A stretch of 8,513 nucleotides of DNA from Burkholderiales bacterium (lineage in GTDB: Bacteria > Pseudomonadota > Gammaproteobacteria > Burkholderiales > Burkholderiaceae_F): the NCBI GenBank assembly GCA_021205255.1, contig JAJPXW010000183.1:2958-11470 (forward strand), written 5' to 3'. The notes beneath the pieces were generated by a model. It had not been told where the DNA came from. It did no database searches and was given only the letters and a program-made list of their open reading frames with translations. Within the stretch, counting starts at the first letter, position 1; every line of letters begins with the position of its first letter. The translations under genes and the position numbers were made by a program. Of the stretch, positions 1 through 6,942 are shown piece by piece.

Positions 1-1530
1 AATATCTATTGAGCCTATCTGGCGAGAGGAAATGCCAGCTTCGTTTGCAATAGCGCCAACTAAATCCTGCGGGCGAACTCCGGCATCGCGACCAGTTCCA
101 ATAAACAAGCGTACCATCCCTTCGGATACTCTTTGTTTAGCAGGTTTATCAGAACGCTTCCTACGCGATCTTTCATCCGAACCACTAGTAACTGGAGTCG
201 GAATTTCTACATCGTAGGAGTCTTTCCAGTTATTTTCATTAGCTAGCTTTACCGCCGCGGCGCCAACGTCAAGAAGATCAAATTCTTCGGCTAAGGTTTC
301 AATGACGGTGCGATAGCGTCCAAGGTCGGATTCTCCAACCAAAATTTCATGGATAGCCGATCTAGTTAAATCCAGACGCTTTGCGTGAACATCAGTAGCT
401 GTAGGAACTGAAAGAATTTCAATTCTATTTTTTGTCAGCCTCTCAATATTTTTGAGGAGCCTACTTTCCCTCGGCTCCAAAATAGTGATAGCCGAACCTT
501 CTCTTCCAGCCCTACCAGTTCTTCCAATTCTATGCACGTAAAGTTCAGGGGAAGATGGAATACCGAAATTGATGACATGCGAAAGATGGTCAATATCTAT
601 ACCCCGAGCCGCTACATCGGTCGCTACTATTACATCTACTTGTTCGGCTCTTGCGCGATTCATGACACGGTCGCGTTGGGATTGGTCTAGACCACCATGC
701 AAAGGCTCTACGCTATATCCTCTACCACGCAATGATTCTGCCAATTCATCGACTTCGTTTCTTGTCCTGGCAAAAACGATGGCAAGCTTAGGGCTTTCTA
801 TATCCAGAATTCTTCCCAGTGCCGGTGTTTTGTGATTTCTTCCGACAATATAGGCGGATTGTCTGATTTTTGGTTGTTCTTCTTCAGGTAGCTGTTCCTT
901 AGGAATCAAAATCCTTTCTGGATTCTTCAACTGCTTCTCAGCCATTTTGGTGATCCTGGCTGGAAGTGTTGCTGAGAATAGAGCGGTCTGTCTTTCAGTT
1001 GGAATGGATTCGAATATCGCATCCAAATCTTCCGCAAAGCCCATATCCAGCATTTCATCGGCTTCGTCAAGAGTTAGAGCCTTGACTTCCGAAAGATCGA
1101 TGGTACCTCTACGTAGATGGTCAAGAACGCGACCAGGAGTGGCTACTACGATGCTTACACCACGGTTTAACGCTCTAATTTGACGTGAATAGTCCTGACC
1201 GCCATAGATAGGTACTACATTGATTCCAGAATCGCGGCCGAAGCTATTAATGGCTTCTGAGACTTGAATACAAAGTTCGCGAGTAGGAGTCAGAATCAAA
1301 ACTTGGGGCTTTTTTTGTTCTTTGCCTAGGCAATATTTCTGAACGAGAGGTAACGCAAAGGCAGCTGTTTTTCCTGTTCCGGTGGCAGCTTGGCCGAGCA
1401 CATCCTTTCCTTCAAGAAGAACTGGTATGGCACGAGTTTGGATAGGAGTTGGCTCTTCAAAGCCTAGAGCTGAAAGTGCTTTGACGAGCCCTTCAGCTAC
1501 GCCAAGTTGCTCAAATAAGTTTTCTGACAT
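1..1530 (-). CDS. deaD: DEAD-box ATP-dependent RNA helicase, CsdA/DeaD type (3' end outside window)
   Basis: I translated 510 codons from the ATG at 1528-1530 to the window edge without a stop; the C-terminus is missing. Both RecA-like helicase domains are complete: Q motif ending in PTPIQ (27-31), Walker A TGTGKT (50-55), PTREL (82-86), TPGR (131-134), DEAD (155-158), SAT (186-188), an ATDVAARG block and HRIGRTGR (333-340). From about residue 473 (VRLFIGTGR, then a GVRPQDLVGAIANEAG stretch) begins the DbpA/CsdA RNA-binding domain, which places it in the DeaD/CsdA branch rather than RhlE or SrmB. Family members unwind short RNA duplexes in ribosome assembly and mRNA turnover, often at low temperature. 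The ribosome-binding site is weak (GGAA nine bases before ATG). The gene lies downstream of the rplY terminator, so it probably has its own promoter; I could not place one. The symbol rests on domain order; a cshA-like name would also fit. Confidence 0.93.
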   Translation of the reverse strand, partial: MSENLFEQLGVAEGLVKALSALGFEEPTPIQTRAIPVLLEGKDVLGQAATGTGKTAAFALPLVQKYCLGKEQKKPQVLILTPTRELCIQVSEAINSFGRDSGINVVPIYGGQDYSRQIRALNRGVSIVVATPGRVLDHLRRGTIDLSEVKALTLDEADEMLDMGFAEDLDAIFESIPTERQTALFSATLPARITKMAEKQLKNPERILIPKEQLPEEEQPKIRQSAYIVGRNHKTPALGRILDIESPKLAIVFARTRNEVDELAESLRGRGYSVEPLHGGLDQSQRDRVMNRARAEQVDVIVATDVAARGIDIDHLSHVINFGIPSSPELYVHRIGRTGRAGREGSAITILEPRESRLLKNIERLTKNRIEILSVPTATDVHAKRLDLTRSAIHEILVGESDLGRYRTVIETLAEEFDLLDVGAAAVKLANENNWKDSYDVEIPTPVTSGSDERSRRKRSDKPAKQRVSEGMVRLFIGTGRDAGVRPQDLVGAIANEAGISSRQIGSIDI

Positions 1531-1562
1531 TATTATGCGTTCCGATGCTTTATTTTTAATGG

Positions 1563-1593
1563 GCGGAAATTATGTTACCGCATGCCTTTCCGC
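1563..1593 (-). repeat. Inverted repeat in the deaD leader
   Basis: A perfect 7-base stem, GCGGAAA (1563-1569) with TTTCCGC (1587-1593), encloses a 17-base loop that contains the palindrome GCATGC. It lies 33 bases upstream of the helicase start codon and has no T-tract on either strand, so it is not a simple terminator. It would form a stem-loop in the helicase mRNA leader or act as a DNA-level dyad; which one cannot be told from sequence. Confidence 0.5.
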
Positions 1594-1644
1594 GGGGTTA
1601 TTTCCGTACAAAATGAGTATTTATGCCGTTTTAAGAGCCTTATA

Positions 1645-1671
1645 AAAACTAAGGCTCCCAATGGGAGCCTT
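1645..1671 (-). terminator. Intrinsic terminator after rplY
   Basis: Read on the minus strand, AAGGCTCCC, a 3-base loop and GGGAGCCTT form a perfect 9-bp stem, followed by AG and then five Ts. It starts 16 bases past the rplY stop codon and separates rplY from the helicase gene. A further copy of TAAGGCTC just beyond the T-tract could compete for the second arm. Confidence 0.9.
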
Positions 1672-1687
1672 AACGTAGTAGGAATTT

Positions 1688-2347
1688 TTATTCGGATGAC
1701 TCTGGTGTAGTCGGTTCCTCTTCGGATTTCTCTTCGATAGCTGGAACTTCGCCTGGTGCAACTGGAGCTTCTTCGCTGATAACTTCTTCTTCGATGATAT
1801 CGGCAGTTGCTACGGTTGGATCTTCGCCAGGTTTAAGGACCGCCTTAACTCCGCTAGGAAGTTTAAGGTCGGACACGTGGAGTGGTTCCTGAAGAGTTAG
1901 ACCGGACAAGTCAACCAAAATAAACTCTGGCAGATCGGCTGGAAGACATTCGACTTCAAGCTCTGTAAGAGTGTGGGTGACATTAGCCTTATCTATAACG
2001 ACAGCTGGACATTTTTCTTCGCCTTCAAAGTGAAGAGGAATATCCATGGTAATGGGCTGATCAGCCGCAATTCTCTGGAAATCTATATGCAGGACGATAG
2101 GTTTGTAAGGATGCATCTGGAAGTCACGGAGGAGGACTTTTTCCAGTTTCCCATCGAGTTCCATATCAAGAATGGATGCATGGAACTTTTCCTTGCGCAG
2201 ATTGTGATAGGTTTCATTTTGGTCAAGGCTAATAGGAGTGGCGCTTACTTTGCCCCCATACACGATACCAGGCAATTTGCCTGCATGGCGAAGGCGGCGG
2301 CTCGCACCCGTTCCCTTGTCGTTGCGTGTTTCCGCAGAAAATTTCAT
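1688..2347 (-). CDS. rplY: 50S ribosomal protein L25 (Ctc form)
   Basis: This 219-residue protein is the long, two-domain Ctc form of L25, which binds loop E of 5S rRNA in the large ribosomal subunit. The N-terminal RNA-binding domain covers about 1-92 and includes the characteristic stretch at 14-32 (GASRRLRHAGKLPGIVYGG). A beta-rich C-terminal domain follows to about 183, and then a highly acidic tail (184-219, rich in E, P and S) that is common in Ctc-type proteins. The start is supported by GGAG at 2355-2358, seven bases before ATG. The gene follows prs by 60 bases, the usual proteobacterial neighbour, but a strong terminator lies in that gap, so its transcription must either read through or begin inside prs. 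Downstream I would have expected pth; instead there is a terminator and the helicase gene. Confidence 0.97.
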   Translation of the reverse strand: MKFSAETRNDKGTGASRRLRHAGKLPGIVYGGKVSATPISLDQNETYHNLRKEKFHASILDMELDGKLEKVLLRDFQMHPYKPIVLHIDFQRIAADQPITMDIPLHFEGEEKCPAVVIDKANVTHTLTELEVECLPADLPEFILVDLSGLTLQEPLHVSDLKLPSGVKAVLKPGEDPTVATADIIEEEVISEEAPVAPGEVPAIEEKSEEEPTTPESSE

Positions 2348-2364
2348 TTAATTACTCCAGATAT

Positions 2365-2394
2365 AAAAAACTGCCGACCGCGACCAGTCGGCAG
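2365..2394 (-). terminator. Intrinsic terminator or attenuator between prs and rplY
   Basis: On the minus strand CTGCCGAC, an 8-base loop and GTCGGCAG form a GC-rich perfect 8-bp stem followed directly by six Ts. It starts 13 bases after the prs stop codon. The T-tract ends only 17 bases before the rplY start codon, with the rplY ribosome-binding site in between, which leaves no room for a promoter downstream of the hairpin. Confidence 0.9.
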
Positions 2395-2407
2395 CCGTCA
2401 AGAATTC

Positions 2408-3367
2408 TTATTCAACAAATAAACTACTTACTGAAGATTCGCAAGCTATGCGGGAAATTGTTTCAGCAAGCCACGGCGAGCACTGAAGTTGCCTGATTTT
2501 TGGACAAGCCTGTGCGTCGGCGCGAAGCGGGATTGTATCAGTTACTACAACTTCATCAAGTGCAGAATTTGTAATTTTTTCTGCAGCGTTGCCCGAAAAT
2601 ACTGGATGGGTTGCATAGGCTAGAACTTTTTTGGCTCCCCTGGATTTCAGAGCTTCAGCCGCATGGCACAAAGTACCGGCCGTGTCGACAATATCATCGA
2701 CTATGACGCAAGTTCTTCCTTCTACATCGCCAATAATATTCATGACTTCGGAGACATTGGCTCTAGGACGTCTTTTATCGATGATGGCAAGGTCAGTCTC
2801 CATTTTCTTAGCGATTGCGCGGGCTCTTACCACTCCACCTACGTCTGGAGAAACAACGACTAAATCAGGGTAGTTGTGCTTATAGAGGTCGCCAAGCAAA
2901 ATAGGGCTACCGTAAATATTATCCACTGGGATATCGAAAAAGCCTTGAATTTGATCGGCATGCAAATCCATTGTCAGAAGTCTATCGATACCGGCTGCCT
3001 GCATCATATTGGCAACGACTTTCGCGGAGATGGCAACTCTTGTGGAGCGTGGTCGTCTATCTTGGCGAGCATAGCCATAGTAGGGAACCACTGCTGTAAT
3101 TCTGGCTGCTGAGGCTCTGCGTAGAGCGTCCGTCATAATGACGAGCTCCATCAGGTTGTCATTAGTTGGATAGCAGGTGGGCTGAATAATAAAGACGTCC
3201 TTGCCACGGACGTTTTCAAGTAGTTCGACCTGGATTTCCCCGTCTGAAAAACGGTTAACCATGGCCCGGCCTAGTGGCCTGTTGAGGTGTTTAACAACAT
3301 CGGCTGCCAAGTTAGGGTTGGCATTTCCGGAGAAAACCATCAGGTTTTCAGGAACTATTAGATCCAT
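2408..3367 (-). CDS. prs: Ribose-phosphate pyrophosphokinase (PRPP synthase)
   Basis: This cytosolic enzyme transfers diphosphate from ATP to ribose 5-phosphate to make PRPP, used for purine, pyrimidine, NAD, histidine and tryptophan synthesis. All class I hallmarks are present in 319 residues: FSDGE (40-44), the ATP-site stretch YARQDRR (99-105), DLHADQ with the metal-binding histidine (134-139, H136), SPD (173-175), the KRRP loop (198-201) and the PRPP loop VIVDDIVDTAGT (221-232). The C-terminus SVSSLF is typical of proteobacterial members. The ATG at 3365-3367 has no clear ribosome-binding site; the next Met (residue 10) has none either. The longer start matches the usual short extension before MVFSGNANP, so I kept it. 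It lies 48 bases after tRNA-Gln with no terminator between, suggesting joint transcription. No key residue is missing. Confidence 0.98.
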   Translation of the reverse strand: MDLIVPENLMVFSGNANPNLAADVVKHLNRPLGRAMVNRFSDGEIQVELLENVRGKDVFIIQPTCYPTNDNLMELVIMTDALRRASAARITAVVPYYGYARQDRRPRSTRVAISAKVVANMMQAAGIDRLLTMDLHADQIQGFFDIPVDNIYGSPILLGDLYKHNYPDLVVVSPDVGGVVRARAIAKKMETDLAIIDKRRPRANVSEVMNIIGDVEGRTCVIVDDIVDTAGTLCHAAEALKSRGAKKVLAYATHPVFSGNAAEKITNSALDEVVVTDTIPLRADAQACPKIRQLQCSPWLAETISRIACESSVSSLFVE

Positions 3368-3415
3368 GGCATTAGAAGACCGATCCGGACTGATAAATAA
3401 TCGTTAAGTTAATCT

Positions 3416-3492
3416 TGGCAGGGGAGGCAGGACTCGAACCTGCGCATGACGGAATCAAAATCCGTTGCCTTGACCATCTTGGCGACTCCCCT
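3416..3492 (-). tRNA. tRNA-Gln, anticodon UUG, with encoded CCA
   Basis: The minus strand folds into a standard cloverleaf of 77 bases. The 7-bp acceptor pairs AGGGGAG (3486-3492) with CTCCCCT (3420-3426), followed by discriminator G and an encoded CCA (3416-3418). The D-stem is GCC/GGC; the anticodon stem ACGGA/TCCGT carries loop TTTTGAT, with anticodon TTG at 3456-3458; the T-stem GCAGG/CCTGC carries loop TTCGAGT. The anticodon arm matches what I recall of E. coli tRNA-Gln, while the D-loop is two bases longer. A tRNA-Gln between ispE and prs is a conserved arrangement in proteobacteria. Confidence 0.97.
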
Positions 3493-3504
3493 GTGGCCCT
3501 CGCA

Positions 3505-3513
3505 ATTCTAACA
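3505..3513 (-). promoter_or_regulatory. Extended -10 promoter for tRNA-Gln (and probably prs)
   Basis: On the minus strand TGTTAGAAT is an extended -10 element: TG, one base, then TAGAAT, which matches TATAAT at five of six positions. The start of transcription would fall near 3498, about six bases before the mature tRNA 5' end. The following GC-rich stretch GCGAGGGCC resembles the discriminators of stringently controlled tRNA promoters. I saw no good -35 hexamer at 16-18 bases, which fits an extended -10 type. The rest of the ispE-tRNA spacer (3514-3736) shows no clear terminator or gene. Confidence 0.6.
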
Positions 3514-3736
3514 GAAACGGGGCGGTCTTCTTATGGCAAATTAACAAAGAAATTGAAAGCTAACTGCTCATTGTGCATGCTTGGAACTAGGTCCTTCAAG
3601 AGGATTTTTCCCTGAATATTGAAATCTGGCAAAAGTATTTTCCGTCCCGTTAGGCATTGCCATTCAAACTTGCGTTAGTACTTTCTATCTAGCCCTGAAG
3701 AATTAGTAGGTAGTAAAAGACGATAAAGCAATCAAG

Positions 3737-4594
3737 TTACTCTGGAATCCATTCATAAAGCGGATGCTTTTTAATGCCCTTAACTACCCATTGTTTCCAA
3801 TGAGGAGGCAGTTTCGTATCGTCTTCGAGTGTGTTTTCGGTTTCAGAAGCGCTAAATACTGCTGAGCCCGAGCCAGTCATTCTAGGCTTCCCACAATTGG
3901 ATAGAAATTGAACTGCAGAAGTGATTGTTGGATTTATAGATTCGGCAGCCTGTTGGAGATCGTTTTTACCAAACGGCTTTTGAGCAAACTCGAGAAGTTC
4001 TTTTTGCAGGTTTAATGAAGGAGATAGAGCTTGGCTTTTCTTTAACAGCGGGCTTTTAAATACTTCTACCGTAGAAGTGTGGATATCAGGAAAGATAACT
4101 TTGTAGAACAGCTCTTTTACCTCTATGGGACTTAAAATTTCTCCGATGCCTTCCACGAAGGCGGTTTGGCCGAAAATGAAAAATGGGACATCTGCCCCAA
4201 GTTCCATGCCAATTTCCATAAGCTCCTTGCGTGTCAACCCTAATTTCCACATGAGATTAAGGCCAATAAGTACGGTTGCCGCATCCGATGAGCCACCCCC
4301 AAGTCCAGCTCCAGTAGGAATGTTTTTATTTACTTCTATGGAAACACCTTTATTTGGAGCAAGTTGCTGCAGACGCTTTGCCGCTTTAACACATAAGTCC
4401 TTATCGATTTCCCAACTGATGTCACCTTTGCGAATAATGTGACCTGAATCATCGCCTTCCAGATTAACGTAGTCGCAAAGATCGATTAGCTGAAAAACCG
4501 ATTGCAAAAGATGGTAGCCATCTTGCCTTTTACCTACGACGTGGAGGAATAGATTGAGCTTAGCGGGAGCCGGCAAGTTAAGAAATTTATTCAT
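3737..4594 (-). CDS. ispE: 4-diphosphocytidyl-2-C-methyl-D-erythritol kinase
   Basis: IspE phosphorylates CDP-methylerythritol with ATP in the non-mevalonate (MEP) route to isoprenoid precursors, in the cytosol. The 285-residue protein is a GHMP-family kinase of normal length. The N-terminal PAPAKLNLFLH block (8-18) includes the expected catalytic lysine K12, and DGYH follows at 25-28. The glycine-rich ATP loop PTGAGLGGGSSDAA spans 93-106, GADVPFF with the expected catalytic D135 spans 133-139, and the third GHMP motif MTGSGSAVF lies at 239-247. Its ATG overlaps the lolB stop by four bases (ATGA, 4591-4594) and there is no clear ribosome-binding site, so it is probably translated by coupling to lolB. 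No obvious terminator follows it before the tRNA promoter. Confidence 0.97.
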   Translation of the reverse strand: MNKFLNLPAPAKLNLFLHVVGKRQDGYHLLQSVFQLIDLCDYVNLEGDDSGHIIRKGDISWEIDKDLCVKAAKRLQQLAPNKGVSIEVNKNIPTGAGLGGGSSDAATVLIGLNLMWKLGLTRKELMEIGMELGADVPFFIFGQTAFVEGIGEILSPIEVKELFYKVIFPDIHTSTVEVFKSPLLKKSQALSPSLNLQKELLEFAQKPFGKNDLQQAAESINPTITSAVQFLSNCGKPRMTGSGSAVFSASETENTLEDDTKLPPHWKQWVVKGIKKHPLYEWIPE

Positions 4595-5118
4595 CGCGGA
4601 GTTGGAATAAGAATAAGCTTGACTGCAGGCTGGGATTTTGTTTCGTTTCTTTCCGCAGTTATTCGCCGAATCGTATTGTCGTTTTTCTCTATGTTTACGG
4701 TCCAGCCGTTGTCTCTTAGATCATCGGCGGGACTTGTATCGAGATTTCCATTCGATTCCAGCCAATCTGCTAACTGATCCAAGGAAATTGGCGCTCCGAT
4801 TAATCGCATTGCTAGAGAAGCTGAAGTTGTGGCACGGACATCAGGCTCATTAGGAACTTTAAGGATTGCTCCGCTAGGAGAATCTTCTATGACAGCCGCG
4901 GCCGCTCCAAGTGGTCCTTTTAGGATCAGCTCTGAACTATCGGTCGACTTAGTAAGTAGAAAAGTTCCTGAATCCCTTGAAGCTTTCTTTTTATAGACCG
5001 AAGAGACGGAAAACTTTCCAGACCATTGCTGCCCCGGCCTGCGCATAGGCGTGGAGCAGCCAGCTAACGCTATAGCTATGCAACAAATAAGTATTCGGAT
5101 AAAAAGCTTGTGGGTCAT
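4591..5118 (-). CDS. lolB: Outer-membrane lipoprotein LolB
   Basis: LolB receives lipoproteins from the periplasmic carrier LolA and inserts them into the inner leaflet of the outer membrane; it is itself a lipoprotein. The 175-residue product starts with a short basic region, a hydrophobic stretch (about 6-19) and lipobox LAGC (18-21), so C21 becomes the lipidated first residue, with serine at +2, consistent with outer-membrane sorting. The LolB-type pattern follows: WSGKFS near 32-37, an SG-F-L strand, ELILKGPLGA, and a later SLDQLADWL segment. The mature protein is about 155 residues, shorter than E. coli LolB. Sequence similarity is modest, but the position directly before ispE is the classic lolB location. 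It overlaps the upstream TPR gene by ATGA (5115-5118) and ispE downstream, implying translational coupling through the trio. Confidence 0.88.
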   Translation of the reverse strand: MTHKLFIRILICCIAIALAGCSTPMRRPGQQWSGKFSVSSVYKKKASRDSGTFLLTKSTDSSELILKGPLGAAAAVIEDSPSGAILKVPNEPDVRATTSASLAMRLIGAPISLDQLADWLESNGNLDTSPADDLRDNGWTVNIEKNDNTIRRITAERNETKSQPAVKLILIPTPR

Positions 5119-6902
5119 TCCATTTTCAGGCGCTGTTCAAGGGCATCTAGGTCTGTGGACTCAGGCCATAATTCCCGAGCTCTGTCAAGAGTAAGACGAG
5201 CTTCTTCCTTTTGATCGGAGGCCCAATACGCTTCAATCAAATGCAGGAAAATGTCTTCCGATTCCAGCATCTGGCTCGCATCATTCAAGTAGTTTATGGC
5301 TTCGTTGTATTTCTTCTGCTTAAAGCTCAGCCAACCCATGGAATCAAGGATGTATGGGTTAGTTGGATCAATGGCGTAGGCCTTTTCAATATATTCAGCT
5401 GCTTCCTTAGTGCGGTTGGTTTTTTCAAGTAGCGTGTAGCCTAAGGAGTTATAGGCGTTCGAATAATTAGGGTCGATCGCAATAGCCTGTTTCAGATAGG
5501 ACTCAACCTTATCTAGATTGTTAAGCCGTTCAGCTAACATTCCCGCTTCGTAGTTGAGGTTCTTGGAAGTGGGAGTTTCCTTTAAAGCGGCTTCTAGCTT
5601 TGCCAAGGCAGCTTCTTCGCCATTGGTATTGACAGTTATCCTAGCCACAGCAAGTGTCACTTCTTCTTGTAAAGCGGGATTGCCTGCCGTGGATATGTTA
5701 TTTAGGATTTTTAGAGCTTCTTTATCGTTATCGAGGCGAACATATATGTTGGCCTTTTGCAATGCAGCTAGCGGTTTTAGCTTGCCAATGACGTTATCGC
5801 AATAAGCTAGCGCTTTCTTAGTGTCTTTCTGCTCTAGAGAAATGTCGCTAAGAAGGAGGTAGGCTTTTTGAACTTGTTCTGATTGCTCTTCATCAGTTTT
5901 TTGATGCTTGATCACCTGATTTAATAAATCAGTCGCTTCAGCAAATTTTGTTTTCTGGCCAAGGGTCAAGCCACAAGTCAGGACAAAATCAGGATCATTT
6001 AAATTGCGCATGCCAAGCTGGTATAGCTTCTGGTATTCACCGGACTGCAATAGAAGCTGGGCATAGGCGTCTCGTACTTTGACATCGGTTGGATTTTTCA
6101 CCAAGTATGCTTCTAGTACTTTACGGGCTTCTTCGGGCTTGTTCTTAAGAAGAAGAGCGACGAGAGTCAGCACGGATTCTGAATTAGGCCGCAGCTTATA
6201 GCTTTCGCGAGCAAGCTTAAGCGCATTGGAGGAGTTGCCGGAAATTTCTTCTAGCCTAGCTAATCCAAGTTTAGTCTCGGGAAGCTTTTTGAATTTTTCA
6301 GTCGCTTTCTTAAAGAAAGACAGCGCTCTTCTACGATCTTGCGATAGGAGAAGCAAGCCTTGAAGCTTAAGGATTTCAGTGCCAGGCTCCTTAACTTCCG
6401 ACAGATAAGTTTGGACAGTTGGAAGAATCTTGCTGTATTCATGGAAGTGAATAGCAACTTGGATTAGCAATTCCTGGGCATTCTTATTTCCCGGTGCAAG
6501 TTTGTTCCAAAGAAGAACAGCGGCTTTTAGTTCTTCAGCAGCTCTGGCTGCCTGCGCAATTTGCACGGCACGCTCGGCTAAACGGGGGTCTCCCGTCTCT
6601 TCGGCCATTGCCATGTAAGTCGAATAGGCTGCTCCTAGTTCATTGTTCTGCAATGCAATCTCGCTTGCTAGTAATTGAAAAAGCAAGCTGGAAGTGAGTT
6701 CCGTTTCAGGAAGGGTATCTTCTTGGAACTTCTGGGCTTTTGGAGGCTCGAAAGGTACAGTCCTTTGTATGGGAGTACCAGCGGCCTTAGGATCGGCGAC
6801 TCTGGCATCTGCCATAGACGCTCCGAAAAACAGTAAGGCACTGGCGCACGCTATCGCTAAGGCAGTGTTGGCCGTGATTTTGCCTATCGATGAAAACTTC
6901 AT
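5115..6902 (-). CDS. Exported tetratricopeptide-repeat protein
   Basis: The 595-residue protein begins with a Sec signal peptide: lysine at 2 and 8, a hydrophobic core at about 13-29 and a likely cleavage site after ADA (31-33), which sends it to the periplasm. The rest is almost entirely helical TPR repeats. The clearest are near the C-terminus: one around 477-512 with NAYNSLGYTLLE and a DP at the repeat boundary, and the next at about 514-545 with ILDSMGWLSFKQKKYNEAI. More degenerate repeats fill about 70-470. This double motif is typical of the TPR protein found before lolB-ispE in many proteobacteria; it probably acts as a scaffold in envelope biogenesis, but its partner is unknown. An in-frame TAA directly precedes the ATG, so the start cannot lie further upstream. 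There is no recognisable ribosome-binding site. It heads the coupled trio with lolB and ispE. Confidence 0.9.
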   Translation of the reverse strand: MKFSSIGKITANTALAIACASALLFFGASMADARVADPKAAGTPIQRTVPFEPPKAQKFQEDTLPETELTSSLLFQLLASEIALQNNELGAAYSTYMAMAEETGDPRLAERAVQIAQAARAAEELKAAVLLWNKLAPGNKNAQELLIQVAIHFHEYSKILPTVQTYLSEVKEPGTEILKLQGLLLLSQDRRRALSFFKKATEKFKKLPETKLGLARLEEISGNSSNALKLARESYKLRPNSESVLTLVALLLKNKPEEARKVLEAYLVKNPTDVKVRDAYAQLLLQSGEYQKLYQLGMRNLNDPDFVLTCGLTLGQKTKFAEATDLLNQVIKHQKTDEEQSEQVQKAYLLLSDISLEQKDTKKALAYCDNVIGKLKPLAALQKANIYVRLDNDKEALKILNNISTAGNPALQEEVTLAVARITVNTNGEEAALAKLEAALKETPTSKNLNYEAGMLAERLNNLDKVESYLKQAIAIDPNYSNAYNSLGYTLLEKTNRTKEAAEYIEKAYAIDPTNPYILDSMGWLSFKQKKYNEAINYLNDASQMLESEDIFLHLIEAYWASDQKEEARLTLDRARELWPESTDLDALEQRLKME

Positions 6903-6942
6903 TTATTTCGTATCAAAAAATGGGGATGGAAAATACGAAAGA

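Noticed and set aside
569..1645. Three plus-strand ORFs of 78-88 residues (569-835, 947-1183, 1382-1645)
   Set aside because: All are antisense to the helicase coding frame, which has every expected motif on the minus strand.
1973..2422. Plus-strand 149-residue ORF, the longest on that strand
   Set aside because: It lies antisense across rplY and its terminator, has no recognisable domain, and is best explained as a shadow of the conserved L25 frame.
3338..3340. Internal Met (residue 10) as an alternative prs start
   Set aside because: It has no better ribosome-binding site, and related Prs proteins normally carry a short extension before this position.
3592..3609. Plus-strand TCCT/AGGA hairpin followed by five Ts
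   Set aside because: Only a 4-bp perfect stem and no plus-strand gene to terminate; too weak to call a terminator.
3415..3615. Plus-strand 66-residue ORF beginning GEAGLEPAHDG-like
   Set aside because: It is the reading of the antisense strand of tRNA-Gln, a well-known false protein call; nothing supports a gene beyond the tRNA.
3568..3663. Minus-strand 31-residue ORF in the ispE-tRNA spacer
   Set aside because: No ribosome-binding site, no recognisable features, and a length expected by chance in spacer DNA.
6260..6457. Minus-strand 65-residue ORF inside the TPR gene
   Set aside because: Out-of-frame reading of TPR codons with no start signal or recognisable feature.
6846..6902. Possible lipoprotein signal with cysteine 19 in the TPR protein
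   Set aside because: The residues before the cysteine (AIA) fit a lipobox poorly and the hydrophobic core continues past it; ADA at 31-33 is a better standard signal-peptidase site.
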